DNA of 20,085 nt from Funneliformis mosseae (taxonomy: Eukaryota; Glomeromycota; Glomeromycetes; Glomerales; Glomeraceae). The position numbers were made by a program, and so were the translations under genes. The notes under the pieces are model-generated. The model worked only from the letters and a program-made list of their open reading frames with translations, did no database searches and was not told the DNA's origin. This document shows, piece by piece, positions 1 to 9,540 of the stretch (positions are counted from its first letter, which is position 1; every line of letters starts with the position of its first letter). Location: contig CAJVPP010001421.1 of assembly GCA_910592005.1 (NCBI GenBank), positions 1-20,085 on the forward strand, written 5' to 3'.

Positions 1-241
1 TAATTAGCATAGCAACTTTAATTAATTTATTGATTAATTAGCACAGATTAGTTTTAAATAGTATTAAAGGTTTAAATTAGCATTTATTTTGATTAGCTAA
101 CTAGTTTTGGAAGGTTTCGCTAGTTTCGTCTAGTTTTGCCAATTTTACCAGTTTTGCCAATTTTGTCTTAGTTTCAGATTATCAGAAAGTTTCAGATTTT
201 AGTTCTTAAAAGCTGAAACATTTCGACCTTAAGATTTTAGT
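1..241. repeat. Short T-rich tandem repeat beside a hAT remnant
   Basis: Bases about 100-175 contain repeated variants of GTTTTGCCAATTTT and TAGTTTCG, giving an irregular tandem array of about 14-18 bp units. Similar GTTTC words continue to 241. The array abuts the point where the hAT transposase reading (next feature) breaks off, so it may be the subterminal repeat zone of that element or of another element joined to it. No gene is visible. Confidence 0.5.
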
Positions 242-660
242 TTCGCCCATACCTTTAATAGGATAACTTGCTATATGATTCTACCACCATACTAAAGGAT
301 CTGTAGTTTTTGGCTCGTTAGGATAATTCAAGTAACATAAAATCTCATTATTTTCTACTGATATTGATCTTTGATTGCTACTTCACATCTTTGTAAATAT
401 ATCATTATCTTCTTCAATCAATATAGGTAATATTTCTTCTTAAATCTTTTCTGTAAATGTTAAATCTTATTTAAGTTGAATATATAAATCTTTTAAAAGA
501 TCTAAAGCTAACTTTTTTGTTTTTCACAGTCAGAAACTTTTGCAAATAGAAATTTTTTATTTTAGAATCTAATATTGTTACAATTAAGAATAATTTATTT
601 GATATATTTTATAAATCATCTAAAGAAAAATAAATATCAGCACAAACTTTTTTAGAAGAT
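242..660 (-). pseudogene. hAT-family transposase, C-terminal remnant (dimerisation region)
   Basis: Reading the minus strand from about 582 down to 242 gives a hAT transposase C-terminus with several stops. First comes a segment VTILDSKIKNFY, matching the hAT 'ATILDPR-KN' block. After a small frameshift comes LALDLLKDLYIQLK, then a stretch ending EEDNDIFTKM, then EILCYLNYPNEPKTTDPLVWW, a stop, and NHIASYPI. The last block is the hAT dimerisation motif (Y-L ... D-P-L-x-W-W ... Y-P). hAT transposases move DNA by cut and paste. This copy cannot be active: the usual 'MARKYLS...S.ER.FS' end is missing, there are in-frame TAA, TGA and TAG codons, and the frame shifts once. Several stops sit where CAA or CGA would be expected, consistent with C-to-T decay. 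Weaker protein-like reading in the same orientation continues to about 880. Confidence 0.8.
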
Positions 661-1840
661 CTCTAGTATCTACTAAAGAAAGATGTTCAACTATATATAT
701 TTAATTCTATGATTACACATATATCCATCTGTTTGTTCACTCAAATTTGAATCAATATATAGTTAGTCACTTTCATTACACTTATGCTTTAGATTTAACA
801 ATGTTTATAAAAATATTCTTTAGTTTTGTAAAGTATAAACACAACTATAATGTGACCAAACATATGATAAAACCTATGATTATATCTTTTTATTATTCTT
901 AATTTTTCATAGATTCTCTAAATTATTGATAAGTATATTGCTAATATTATCAATTTTTAGCAGTTAGAATATTATTATTATCATTACTAATAAAATTAAA
1001 TTCATCATTCATATTTAATTCTTTTTATTAATATTTTTAGATATAAAAGATCTGTAAATAAGATTAAAATACTTTTAAAATTTTATTTTCTTGAATTCTT
1101 AGAATAAACATTTGTTTAGATATATATTTATAGATATATCATATTATGTATTAGATATGTAATATTTGATAATCAATAAATTATAATTTTAAATAGTTTT
1201 AATAATTTTACTATTTTTTAAACAAATTTATTTTATAAATAAAAAATACTTTATTTTTAAAATAAATAATAAATTATTTTTTAAATAAATTAATAAGTTT
1301 ACATTTTTTCTTTATATGGGAGGTTTACTAAAAAAAATGGGACTCTGAGACCTTTTCACTAAAATTGAAATTTTTTTTTATATTAATCTATGCTATAATA
1401 AGTTTAACTGGTTAAATTTTAAAGTACTTTAACTTAATATTAAAAATGAATAAAAAGTAATTGAATTTTTTACATAGAAATCTAAAAATAGAATTTGAAA
1501 ATGATGAACATGATTAATATACTATTTAGGAAATAATCGATATAATTTAATATTTTATATTATATTATATAATATAATTTTAAATATATAAAATAAATCA
1601 CATGATTTAAAATTATAATAATAGATTGCCTTAATATTAAAGCTCAAATTTTGTTTATTATATTATGCAAAAATAGAAATTAATCTTAAAACCCTTTTTT
1701 TCTAGCAAATTTTCCATATGTTAAATATAATTTTTCTAATTTTTCTTTATTTAATATATGATCATTTTTAATAATAATATAGTTAAAATTCTTAAAAGAT
1801 GATTTTTTAAAAGTTACTTTCCTTAATAAATATTTAATTA
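661..1840. other. AT-rich transposon debris, no gene
   Basis: Bases 661-880 may hold further decayed transposase reading on the minus strand (for example a stretch around CNESD and SEQTDGYMC), but it matches no motif I can name. From 900 to 1840 the DNA is almost only A and T, with short palindromes such as the TTATATTATATTATATAATATAA area near 1557-1578. The open minus-strand frame at 1686-1877 has homopolymer-like Lys/Asn/Ile/Phe composition and is best seen as chance. Confidence 0.5.
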
Positions 1841-1849
1841 AAGCCATTT

Positions 1850-2000
1850 CTAAATTCCAATATCTTAATATTCTCAATTTTCTAAAATTCCTAATATTCT
1901 AAATTCTATTATTCTGAAATTCCTAATATTTTAAATCTTAATTTTTCAAATCTAATATTTTGAATCCTAATTTTCTAAATTCTAATTTTTAAAAGTAATA
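1850..2000 (+). repeat. Left arm of an inverted array of TTCTAAATTCCTAATATT-like units
   Basis: This stretch consists of loosely repeated words such as CCTAATATT, TTCTAAATTC and AATTTTCTAAA. Its reverse complement appears at about 3718-3862 in the same order, with roughly three quarters of bases matching by eye over 110-140 bp. The pair brackets the Tc1 element (2146-3495), leaving about 145 bp on the left and 220 bp on the right that do not match each other. The simplest reading is a foldback-type element or long terminal inverted repeats into which Tc1 inserted. Confidence 0.55.
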
Positions 2001-2145
2001 ATATAAAAAATTATTTACTAAATTCTTTAAATTTATATATATCAATATACATATTTACAATTATAATTTTCTATTAAATAATTTTTTATATACTATATAA
2101 TTATTAAATAATTATTATCTTTTGCTACACTTTAGATAATATATA

Positions 2146-3495
2146 CAGGGAAGTATAAAACATATTAGCCACCCAACGTAATACAAGTAAGGTGCATGTT
2201 ATCGCGTCTTTTCTAAATTAAGCTGCAGTTTTTTTTATTTTAAATTACATGTGATTGTTATGTAAATGATCAAAATAAAAAATCGCCATTATATAATATA
2301 AAGTTGGTCATATGGTCATATGAAAAAAAACTTTTTTTATTAGTGAAAAAAATTTACCGCAAGGATGTGTTGTGGAAAGGAACTTAATGATGGCCAAAAA
2401 GGAGCTATTATCACAACTAAAAATTAGGACACACAAATACTAGGATTTCTGCAGTTATAAATTGCTCTTGTTTCTTTGTTCAACGTGTTTGAGAGTTATA
2501 CAAACTAAAAAGTCTTCTAAAGAAACATTTAGGTTGATCACAAATTCTTAATGAAACTGAATGCAAATATCTCAAAAGTTTGGTGGTTAGGAATAAAAAA
2601 ACCTGTCGTCAAACCCTTTCTCAAATGTGTTTAAATTTTATAAATTAAATAAATAAACTAATTTTCATACAAACCATTCAAAATGAATTAGCCAAAGAAA
2701 ATCTCCATTTCTGAATTCCTCATTTCAGTCCTTTAATTTCTGAAAGTAATAAGAAAAAACGTTATTTATAGGCCTATACTTATAAAAATTGGATAGTAGA
2801 AGATTTCAAATGAGTTATTTGATCAGACGAGAGTACCTACACACAATTTAAAACTTTAGGTTTTGGATGAGTATAACGCAAACCTTCTAAAGAGTTTTAT
2901 GAAGACTGCATTGCAGCCATGATCCAAAAGAGCTTTGGTCACATGTTCTGGGTGTTTCTTCTGGATTGGCTTAGGTCCTTTGGTCACCTTAAAAGGTCAC
3001 GTTACTGAAATTATGCATCATGACGTTTTGGCTAATTATGCTATTCCTACAGTCAAGTTTCATGCAAAAAAGGTCAAAAAGGGTTTTTTTTTAAGAAGAC
3101 AATGTGCTCGTGCATATCGCAAAAGTTATATATTCATTCCTCATATTCTCAAATGTTAAGGTACTTCTCTGGCTGGCCTAAAGCCCTAATATCAATCCAA
3201 TAGAAAATATATGGTCATATATTAAGGTCAAGATCCGTCAATGAGATTTTTAGCCATTAAGTGTTAGGCAGTTAGAACAGTGGGTTAAAGAGAATTGGGA
3301 TGCGGTATCTGTAGAATATTACTGTAATTTGATCAAGTCAATATTATGTTAGGTTCAAGCTGTTCTTGCGACTAATGGAGAACTAACAAAATATTAACCT
3401 ATATTTGATAAAAATAAAAAAAAATAAAGAATTATTAAATTAGTTATTTTGTAAAATGTTTTATAAAAGTGGCCAATACTTTTTATACCCTCCTG
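2146..3495 (+). mobile_element. Tc1/mariner element, copy 1, both ends present
   Basis: The left end starts CAGGGAAGTATAAAACATAT and the right end, read on the minus strand, starts CAGGAGGGTATAAAAAGTAT. The inverted match runs about 27 bp, through TTAGCCAC/TTGGCCAC. Both ends abut a TA dinucleotide (2144-2145 and 3496-3497), the target duplication of the Tc1/mariner superfamily. The length of 1,350 bp is typical for Tc1-like elements with one transposase gene. The element sits between two inverted A/T-rich repeat arrays, which suggests nesting. A second, older copy of the same family lies at about 4331-6525. Confidence 0.9.
2365..3397 (+). pseudogene. Tc1-like DD34E transposase, inactivated
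   Basis: Stitched across frames, this is a Tc1 transposase of the usual size. The N-terminal DNA-binding part reads KELNDGQKGAII, then ISAVINCSCFFVQRV, LKSLLKKHLG and TECKYLKSLVVRNKKTCRQT. The catalytic part has SDES with the first Asp at codon 2826-2828, then GCFFWIGLGPLVTLKGHVT and DVLANYAIPTV. Next comes EDNVLVHIAKV with the second Asp at 3098-3100, and SPNINPIENIW with the Glu at 3203-3205. Exactly 34 residues separate the last two, so all three catalytic residues survive. The gene is dead: more than ten in-frame stops and several frameshifts, one in a T-run near 3085-3092. The frame open at 2935-3159 is the true one for the middle third only. The last codons, ATNGELTKY, are followed by a stop ending at 3397. 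Confidence 0.88.
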
Positions 3496-3717
3496 TATAT
3501 TATATATTTTTAATGTAAAAATATATTTAATTATCAAAAAATATAATTTTATTGCAAAATATTCATTATTTAATATTGTAGAAATAAATAATAAAATTAA
3601 TTTGCTATTAATATTTCTTAATAAGTAAATAAATAATTTAAAAAATATTTTTTTATTTGCTTTTTATTATTAATATAAATTGAGAATAAATGAAATATAA
3701 TTATAAATTATAGAATA
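3496..3717. other. AT-rich spacer between Tc1 copy 1 and the right repeat arm
   Basis: About 220 bp of nearly pure A/T with no coding sign. It does not match the 145-bp spacer on the left side of the Tc1 element, so it is not simply the other half of a symmetrical element. Confidence 0.4.
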
Positions 3718-3862
3718 AGAAGATTTAGAAAATTAAAATTTGAAATTAAAAATTTAAAATATTAGGATTTAGAAAATAAGAATTTAGAATAGTAGAATTC
3801 AAGATATTAGGAATTTTAAAAAATTAGAAATATCAGGATATTAAAATTCAGAAAATGATTTC
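3718..3862 (-). repeat. Right arm of the inverted array flanking Tc1 copy 1
   Basis: Read on the minus strand this segment repeats the 1850-2000 array in order: AATTTTTTAAAATTCCTAAT, then TTGAATTCTACTATTC, TTTTCTAAATCCTAATATTT and so on. Units are about 10-20 bp and imperfect. See the left arm for interpretation. Confidence 0.55.
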
Positions 3863-4330
3863 AGTTAAATATATATTTAGGAAAGTAGTTTTCAGAATTA
3901 TACTGTAATCAGTTAAAACATAATATATAGCTAAGGTTACTTGTCTAAACACATTTTAGATTTTTTTTCAAAATTTTGTAAATTTTTTAATAAAATTTTA
4001 TTATAATTTTACTAAATTTTGCTTTTTTTATTTAGACAACTTGTAAAATTTCTAAAATTTATCTAACAAATTTATATATAACATTATATAATTTAGAAAT
4101 TTCATTTTTATATAATAAATATTGAATTTTATCATATTTTAAATATTAGTTAAAATATCTAAAGGGCTTATTAATACTTTAGATCTTCAGTTATTTTAAA
4201 TCTATTAATTTAAAATTATATATGTTGTAATCTTTGTAATAATTTTAGTAATTGAAAAAAATTTTGCAAATTTTTAATTTACTGATAAATATTTTTATAA
4301 TACTTTAAACCTTCTTTTATAAATAATTAT
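3863..4330. other. AT-rich stretch, no gene
   Basis: Nothing recognisable. Runs of AAATTTT-type words and short palindromes only. No CpG is present. Confidence 0.4.
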
Positions 4331-4554
4331 TATATGTATAAAAGTATTAGCTATCTTGGTTAGTGTGATGCAAAAGTGGTATATATTATTATACCTTTAC
4401 TAAATTAAGCTATAATTTTTATTTTTAACTATGCATGACTATGTCTAATTAAAAATATAAACAAAATATCATTGTGATATATAAAATAAAGTCATTTAGG
4501 CACACAAAAAAATTTTTTTATATTATATAGTAAGAAAAAATTTGCTGTAATAAT

Positions 4555-4808
4555 ATGTCTAGAAAAAGAATTTAGCAACGTTCAAAAAGGAAAAATTATT
4601 GTTGCAAAAAAATTAAGCCATTCAAATTTCAAAATCTTCACAGTTGTTAGTTGCTTTTGTTTCTCTATTCAATATATATGAAAGTCATATAAACTAAAAT
4701 AACTTTTAAAGAAATGAACAGGTTAATCACAAATTTTTAATAAAGCAGAATGCAAATATCTCAAGTATTCAGTAATTAGGAATAAAAAATCTAATGTCAA
4801 ATCCTCTC
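4555..4808 (+). pseudogene. Tc1 transposase copy 2, N-terminal remnant
   Basis: Stitched reading gives KEFSNVQKGKIIVAKK, then FTVVSCFCFSIQYI, KSYKLK, and AECKYLKYSVIRNKKSNVKS. These follow block by block the DNA-binding N-terminus of copy 1 (KELNDGQKGAII ... TECKYLKSLVVRNKK). Stops and frameshifts are frequent. The remainder of the gene lies beyond the inserted hAT-like element: 5773-5920 corresponds to the linker before the first catalytic Asp, and about 6290-6435 to the C-terminus. The three catalytic residues cannot be found. Confidence 0.75.
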
Positions 4809-4874
4809 CTAAATATGTTTAAATATTATAAATAAAATAAAATAAAACTATTTTCAAATAGTGTTCTGCAAAAT

Positions 4875-5050
4875 CAGATCAGATCAGATTTTATCCAAAT
4901 CTGATTTGATCTAATTTTTATTTTTCAAGATCTGAATCCAATCTAAATCTGACAGATCTATTGAAATCCAGATCTGATCTGAATCTGATAGATTAAATCT
5001 AAATCTAACAGATCAGTTTAAATCCAAATCTGATCTGATTTGAATCTAAA
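4875..5050. repeat. Left subterminal GATCTGA-type repeats
   Basis: Dozens of overlapping variants of CAGATCTGA and AAATCTGATC in both orientations fill this zone. A mirror zone lies at about 5565-5755. Dense short subterminal motifs are the usual transposase-binding arrangement in hAT elements (family knowledge); binding here is inference. Confidence 0.7.
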
Positions 5051-5082
5051 AGTTTTATTAAAAAAATGAATTTTTGGTCTAA

Positions 5083-5556
5083 AAAAGATCTGAAAATGTT
5101 TCTTTTAATAAAAGGAACTTTTCAACTCTAAAAGAGTTCTGAAAAGTCATTCCTTTTCAATAAAAGAAACCTTTTTAGCTCTAAAAGAATTTCAAAAAGT
5201 CATTTCTTTTTAATGAAAGGAATCTTTTCAGTTTTAAAAGAGTTTCAAAAGTCATTTCTTTTCATTAAAAAGAACCTTTTTGGCTCTAAAAGAGTTTCAA
5301 AAAGTTGTTCCTTTTAATTGAAAGGAACTTTTTGACTCTAAAAGAGTTCTGAAAAGTTATTCCTTTTTAATGAAAGGAACTTTTCAGCTTTAAAAAAGGT
5401 TCAAAAATTCATTTTTTTTAATGAAAGGAACTTTTAGCTCTAAAGAAGGTTCAAAAATTTGTTTCTTTTCAATGAAAGAAATAAATTTTCAGATCTAAAA
5501 GTATCTGAAAATTTATTTTCTTTTAATGAAAGAAACTTTTCAGCTTTAAAAAAGTT
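5083..5556. repeat. 52-bp tandem array whose units fold back on themselves
   Basis: Marker word CTAAAAG (or TTAAAAG/CTAAAGA) recurs at 5128, 5181, 5234, 5286, 5338, 5390, 5439, 5495 and 5546, spacing 49-56 and mostly 52-53. Each unit holds GGAACTTTTCAGCTCTAAAA followed by AGAGTTCTGAAAAGTYATTCC, which is close to an inverted repeat of the first half, so each unit can form a hairpin. Eight to nine units are present and they differ by substitutions and 1-3 bp indels. There is no coding frame. Confidence 0.85.
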
Positions 5557-5564
5557 AAATTCAG

Positions 5565-5755
5565 ATTTGACAAATCAGATCTGAATCTAATCTGAATCTA
5601 ACAGATTAGATCTGAATCTGAATCTAAATCTGATAAATCAGATCTGATCTAAATCCAAATCTGATGAATCAGATCTGATCTAAATCTGAATCTAAATTAG
5701 ATCTGAATCTGATTCATCAGATTTGGATTAGATTCAGATTGATCTGAATCTGTAC
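5565..5755. repeat. Right subterminal GATCTGA-type repeats
   Basis: Variants of AATCAGATCTGAATCT recur throughout, mirroring the left zone of the same element. The outermost part, GATCTGAATCTGTACAAAAT, leads into the right terminal inverted repeat. Confidence 0.7.
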
Positions 5756-6525
5756 AAAATACTATTTCTAAATAAATAATTTGTAATGAATTAGTCAAAC
5801 AAAGTCTTTACTCATATATTCCTTGCTTCAATTTATTAATTTCTGAAAGTAATAAAAAAAGTATTTATTTTAGACTTGTACTTACAAAAATTAGATTGTA
5901 AAAGATTTTAAAAAAGTAGTACAGTCCCTGATGAAAAGAATAGCAGTGCAATCTTTTCTATATAATTAACTTTTTTTGTAAGAATTTGTATAAATAATTA
6001 CATAGTATTTTATATGTATTATTAGTCTAAATGCTATATATATTGTTTGAAGTCTAAATGCATATTTTAAATGAATAATTTTTTGCAATTGTGAAATAAG
6101 GTCAAATTTAAGTATTTGATCATTAAAATTAAGATTATAAAATATTTTACTATGTTAATAAGTTTCACCTACTAATAAAAAAATATTCAGCTAAATATTT
6201 TATAATAAAAATAATATATTCTAACTAAAAAAGTAGAAAATAGAAAGCATAAAGTTAAATTAATATAAAGAAAAGCTAATTTCCTAATTTTTTAGTATTG
6301 TGTAATTAAAATAGTGGGTTAAGGAGGAATAGAATATGATACCTATAAATTATTATCAAAATTTAATCAAGGTTATATCACATTAGGTTTAAGTCATTTT
6401 TGTTGCAAATGAAAGTCTAATAAAATATTGACCTATAATTTAATAAAATAAAAAAAATAAAGTTAATATGTTAGTTATCTTATAATAAAAATTTTAAAAC
6501 TGGCTAATACATTTTATATTTTCTG

Positions 6526-9500
6526 TATATACTATACAAGGTTATCTTTTTATAGAAGATAAAGTTTAGTTAAAAAGTTATATATTTTTAATCATATTTA
6601 ATCTATTATCAGTCATAATTGTAAAAATTATAAAATATTATTATTTAATAATTTGATATAATTTATCACAAATAAATTCTCTGATATATAGATATTCTAA
6701 ATAATTATAAGTAAACAAGACTGTATAAAAATTAAAATTAGAAGTAAATTAAGTTATTATTATTCTAATATATCTATAATTATTTTTTAATGTCTAAAGA
6801 TCTGTAATAAAATAAATTAATATAGATGTATTTTTAAGTAAATTAATAAGCTAATCTTTACATTAAATATATACTTTATAAATTAAATTTTTTGCTATTT
6901 TTTATAGTAAATTGCAAATTCAGGTTTACAAGCATAAATAAATACTGAAAAGTATCATTTTTAAAAATATACAAAGGCTGTAAAAATTTAATAATAAAAA
7001 CTATTAAAAGATAAATAAGCTCTTATTACTGAACTTCATTATATTGATAATTTATTATTTACCTTTAATTTTATTTTAACTAATACAAACTTTAAAAAAT
7101 TTTATATTATGAAAATTTATAAATATAATTATATAATATATGTGAATTTTTATAATCCTATTTTATCATTTACATTTAATTATATTAAAAATTAAATTTG
7201 TAATTATGGAAAAAGATTTTGAATTAAAAAAGAAGTTGAAATTTACATTGCAACAGAATAGATTTGAAATTAATTTATTTTTTTAATTATAAAATAAGAT
7301 TTTTTATTAATACATTTACAAATTATATAATATACTATTTTATTTTATTTAAGTCTTTGTAAAAATAAGAAATGTAATTTCTATTACTTCTTTCTAATAG
7401 CCTATCATTATTTGAAGATATAATACTTAATTATTTATATCTTTTTTTTTATATTTATTAATAAATTAATATGAAAATGTAGATTTAATATTAAACATTA
7501 TAATTAAGAAAGAAATTAAAAAAAAATAATTATTTTTAAAAGTTAAGATTTATATAGAATAAAAAGCCATAAAAGATTTTTTTAAATTTAAATTTATTAT
7601 GGATAAAGGTTAACAGTTTTATAAAAAAATTAATTTGTTAAAATTTATAATAAAATTTTATGAAATTTTATGATTATATTTAAATTAACTAAATTAATTG
7701 AAAAAATTAGATTTATTATATTTAAATAAAATAAAGAATCTAGATTTATTATATCTAATTTAAATTTAAATATAAATTTAATTCTAACTTTTAATTATAA
7801 TATTATTATCAGATTGATAATTTAAATTAGTTATTATTAATTTTATTTATTAATAATAAAATAAGTAATTTTAGTTTTTAATAATATAAATTCTTAAATA
7901 TTATTAAGTAAACTCTAATAAATCTAATAAATACAAAAGACTAATATTTTATATTTATAAAAAAAGAATAATTAAAATTTATATTATGAAAAAGTGATAA
8001 AGCAAAAATCATAATGAAAAATCAGTTAATATATCTTTTCTGATTTTTCAAAAAATTTAAATAATGTATTAAGAAATTGATAAAAAAACTTTAAAAATAA
8101 AGATTCAATTATATTACAAATTAATATATTGTCATTCTAAAATTTTAAGTACATATGTATCTAGTAAATACTAAAGTAATAAATATTTGATAAAAATATT
8201 TAGTGATTATAGTAATTATATTATAATTATTAACTTATAATAGTAAGAAAACAAATTCTAAAAAAATTTCTAAAATCTGGGTTTAATTTTTTTTAAAAAA
8301 AAAATATTTAATAAATAAAATGAAATTTATTTATTTTTATATATTAATTGTAAAATATATATTATAAAAATGTTAATGTTTTTTATTTTAAAATTATATA
8401 ATATAAAGTATTTATCATATAAGATTTATTAGTAATTTTAATATTAATATTTATATTTAAATAAAAAGTAATAAATTTAATAATTTATTTATAAACTTTA
8501 AACTTTTTTTATATATAGATATTGAAATATTAATTGCTAAATTTTAAATTTTTTATATATTTACAAATCTAATAATTATACTTAAAATTTATTTTATTAG
8601 AAATAATTTTAATTAGTTTATTAATAAATAACATTATATTTAATTATTATAATAAATCTAATGTTATGTTTTAATATTAATGATTATTAATCAATTAATA
8701 AAATGTATAATATAAAAAGTTTATTTATATTATTAATATAATGCAATTTTATTTTATAAATTATTATTAATTATTATAAAATATTATAATAAAAAAAAAT
8801 TTTTTTAAATAAAAAAATTTTTATAAATCAGAAAAAAAAGAAAAAAATCAAATTTTTTATATTACTGATTTATCTTTAACTTCTAAAAGGATTAGGAAGT
8901 TTTATTCTGACTAAATCTTTTATATAGATGCTACTCAGAGTATTTCTAGTAAAGATAAAAGAAGGTTTAAAATAGTTTAAATTATTGAGAAAGTTGTATC
9001 AATTTAATTTTATATATATATATTTTAATATTAAAACCAAAGAATTTAAATTTTAAAAAGTAAAATTTATTAGTAAGTTTAATAAATTAAATAATTAAAA
9101 ATCTATATTATATATAATAAATTATTTAATTTTAATTTTTATTATACTGCATTTAATAGATTAATCTTTTAATAATTATAGACTTTATTAGATTTACTAA
9201 TTTATTTTTAAAATGAATTTTAGTTTATTAAAATCTTTACAAAATAAGAATTGTATTGACATATTAACTTAATATTATTTTAAATATTTAAAGATTAAAA
9301 TAAATATGAAAGAATAAAAATTAGGATTTACATTTTTTTTATTTTATTATATATAATTTATCTGAAGGTTTACATTAATTATGTTATGTTATATTGAGTA
9401 AAAGTAAACTAGAACTTATATATTCACTATAATTATGCATTTAAAACATTGTTATACAGTATAATATGAATTAGACATTATTAATTTATGAAATATATAA

Positions 9501-9540
9501 TATTTTGTATATTTACATTACAAACTTGAAAAAGGTTAAT
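6526..9540. other. 3-kb AT desert with no recognisable gene
   Basis: The composition is close to 88% A+T by eye and contains no CpG at all. I see no transposon ends, no splice-like exon structure and no open frame of note. Short T and A runs, ATTTAAAT-type palindromes and TTATTAATAA words dominate. One patch (8826-9007) still reads like decayed protein and is listed separately. The likeliest origin is very old transposon sequence. Confidence 0.5.
8826..9007 (+). pseudogene. Decayed coding patch of unknown origin
   Basis: One frame reads LSLTSKRIRKFYSD, stop, IFYIDATQSISSKDKRRFKI, then V, stop, IIEKVVSI, stop. The residue mix is far more protein-like than anywhere else in the surrounding desert. 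All three stops are TAA in places where CAA (Gln) would fit, as expected from C-to-T change. I do not recognise the family. It could be a fragment of a transposon protein. A chance frame cannot be excluded. Confidence 0.25.

Larger units (their letters stand above)
4859..5764. mobile_element. Non-autonomous hAT-like element inserted in Tc1 copy 2
   Basis: The left end reads TAGTGTTCTGCAAAATCAGA and the right end, on the minus strand, TAGTATTTTGTACAGATTCA. These are imperfect terminal inverted repeats of about 25 bp. The flanks are TTTTCAAA (4851-4858) and TTTCTAAA (5765-5772), an 8-bp pair differing at two positions. An 8-bp target duplication with ends near 'TAGTGTT' is typical of hAT elements. 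Copy 1 of the Tc1 element lacks this insert, which confirms the boundaries. There is no transposase: the element has two zones of GATCTGA-type repeats around a 52-bp tandem array. It must have been moved by a transposase encoded elsewhere. Confidence 0.8.
4331..6525 (+). mobile_element. Tc1/mariner element, copy 2, decayed and split by an insertion
   Basis: This is the same family as copy 1, aligned through its 5' leader, transposase start and 3' end. The left end has lost its outermost bases and begins near GTATAAAAGTATTAGC at 4336. The right end reads CTGGCTAATACATTTTATAT and finishes at CTG, 6525, next to a TA. A 906-bp hAT-like element (4859-5764) interrupts it: the Tc1 sequence stops at 4858 and resumes at 5773 at the matching place of copy 1. 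Between about 5920 and 6290 the sequence does not match copy 1 at all, so the part encoding the catalytic core has been lost or replaced. The copy is clearly older and AT-richer than copy 1. Confidence 0.82.

Noticed and set aside
1686..1877. Minus-strand ORF of 63 codons
   Set aside because: Composition is Lys/Asn/Ile/Phe-rich as expected from A/T-only DNA, with no motif. It overlaps the start of the repeat arm.
5083..5556. Regular repeats that might suggest a CRISPR array
   Set aside because: The whole 52-bp unit is repeated, with no unique spacers. The genome is eukaryotic and the array lies inside a transposon.
7205..7285. Short plus-strand ORF starting MEKDFELKKKLKFTL
   Set aside because: Only 26 residues, Lys/Phe-rich, in the CpG-free desert; likely chance.
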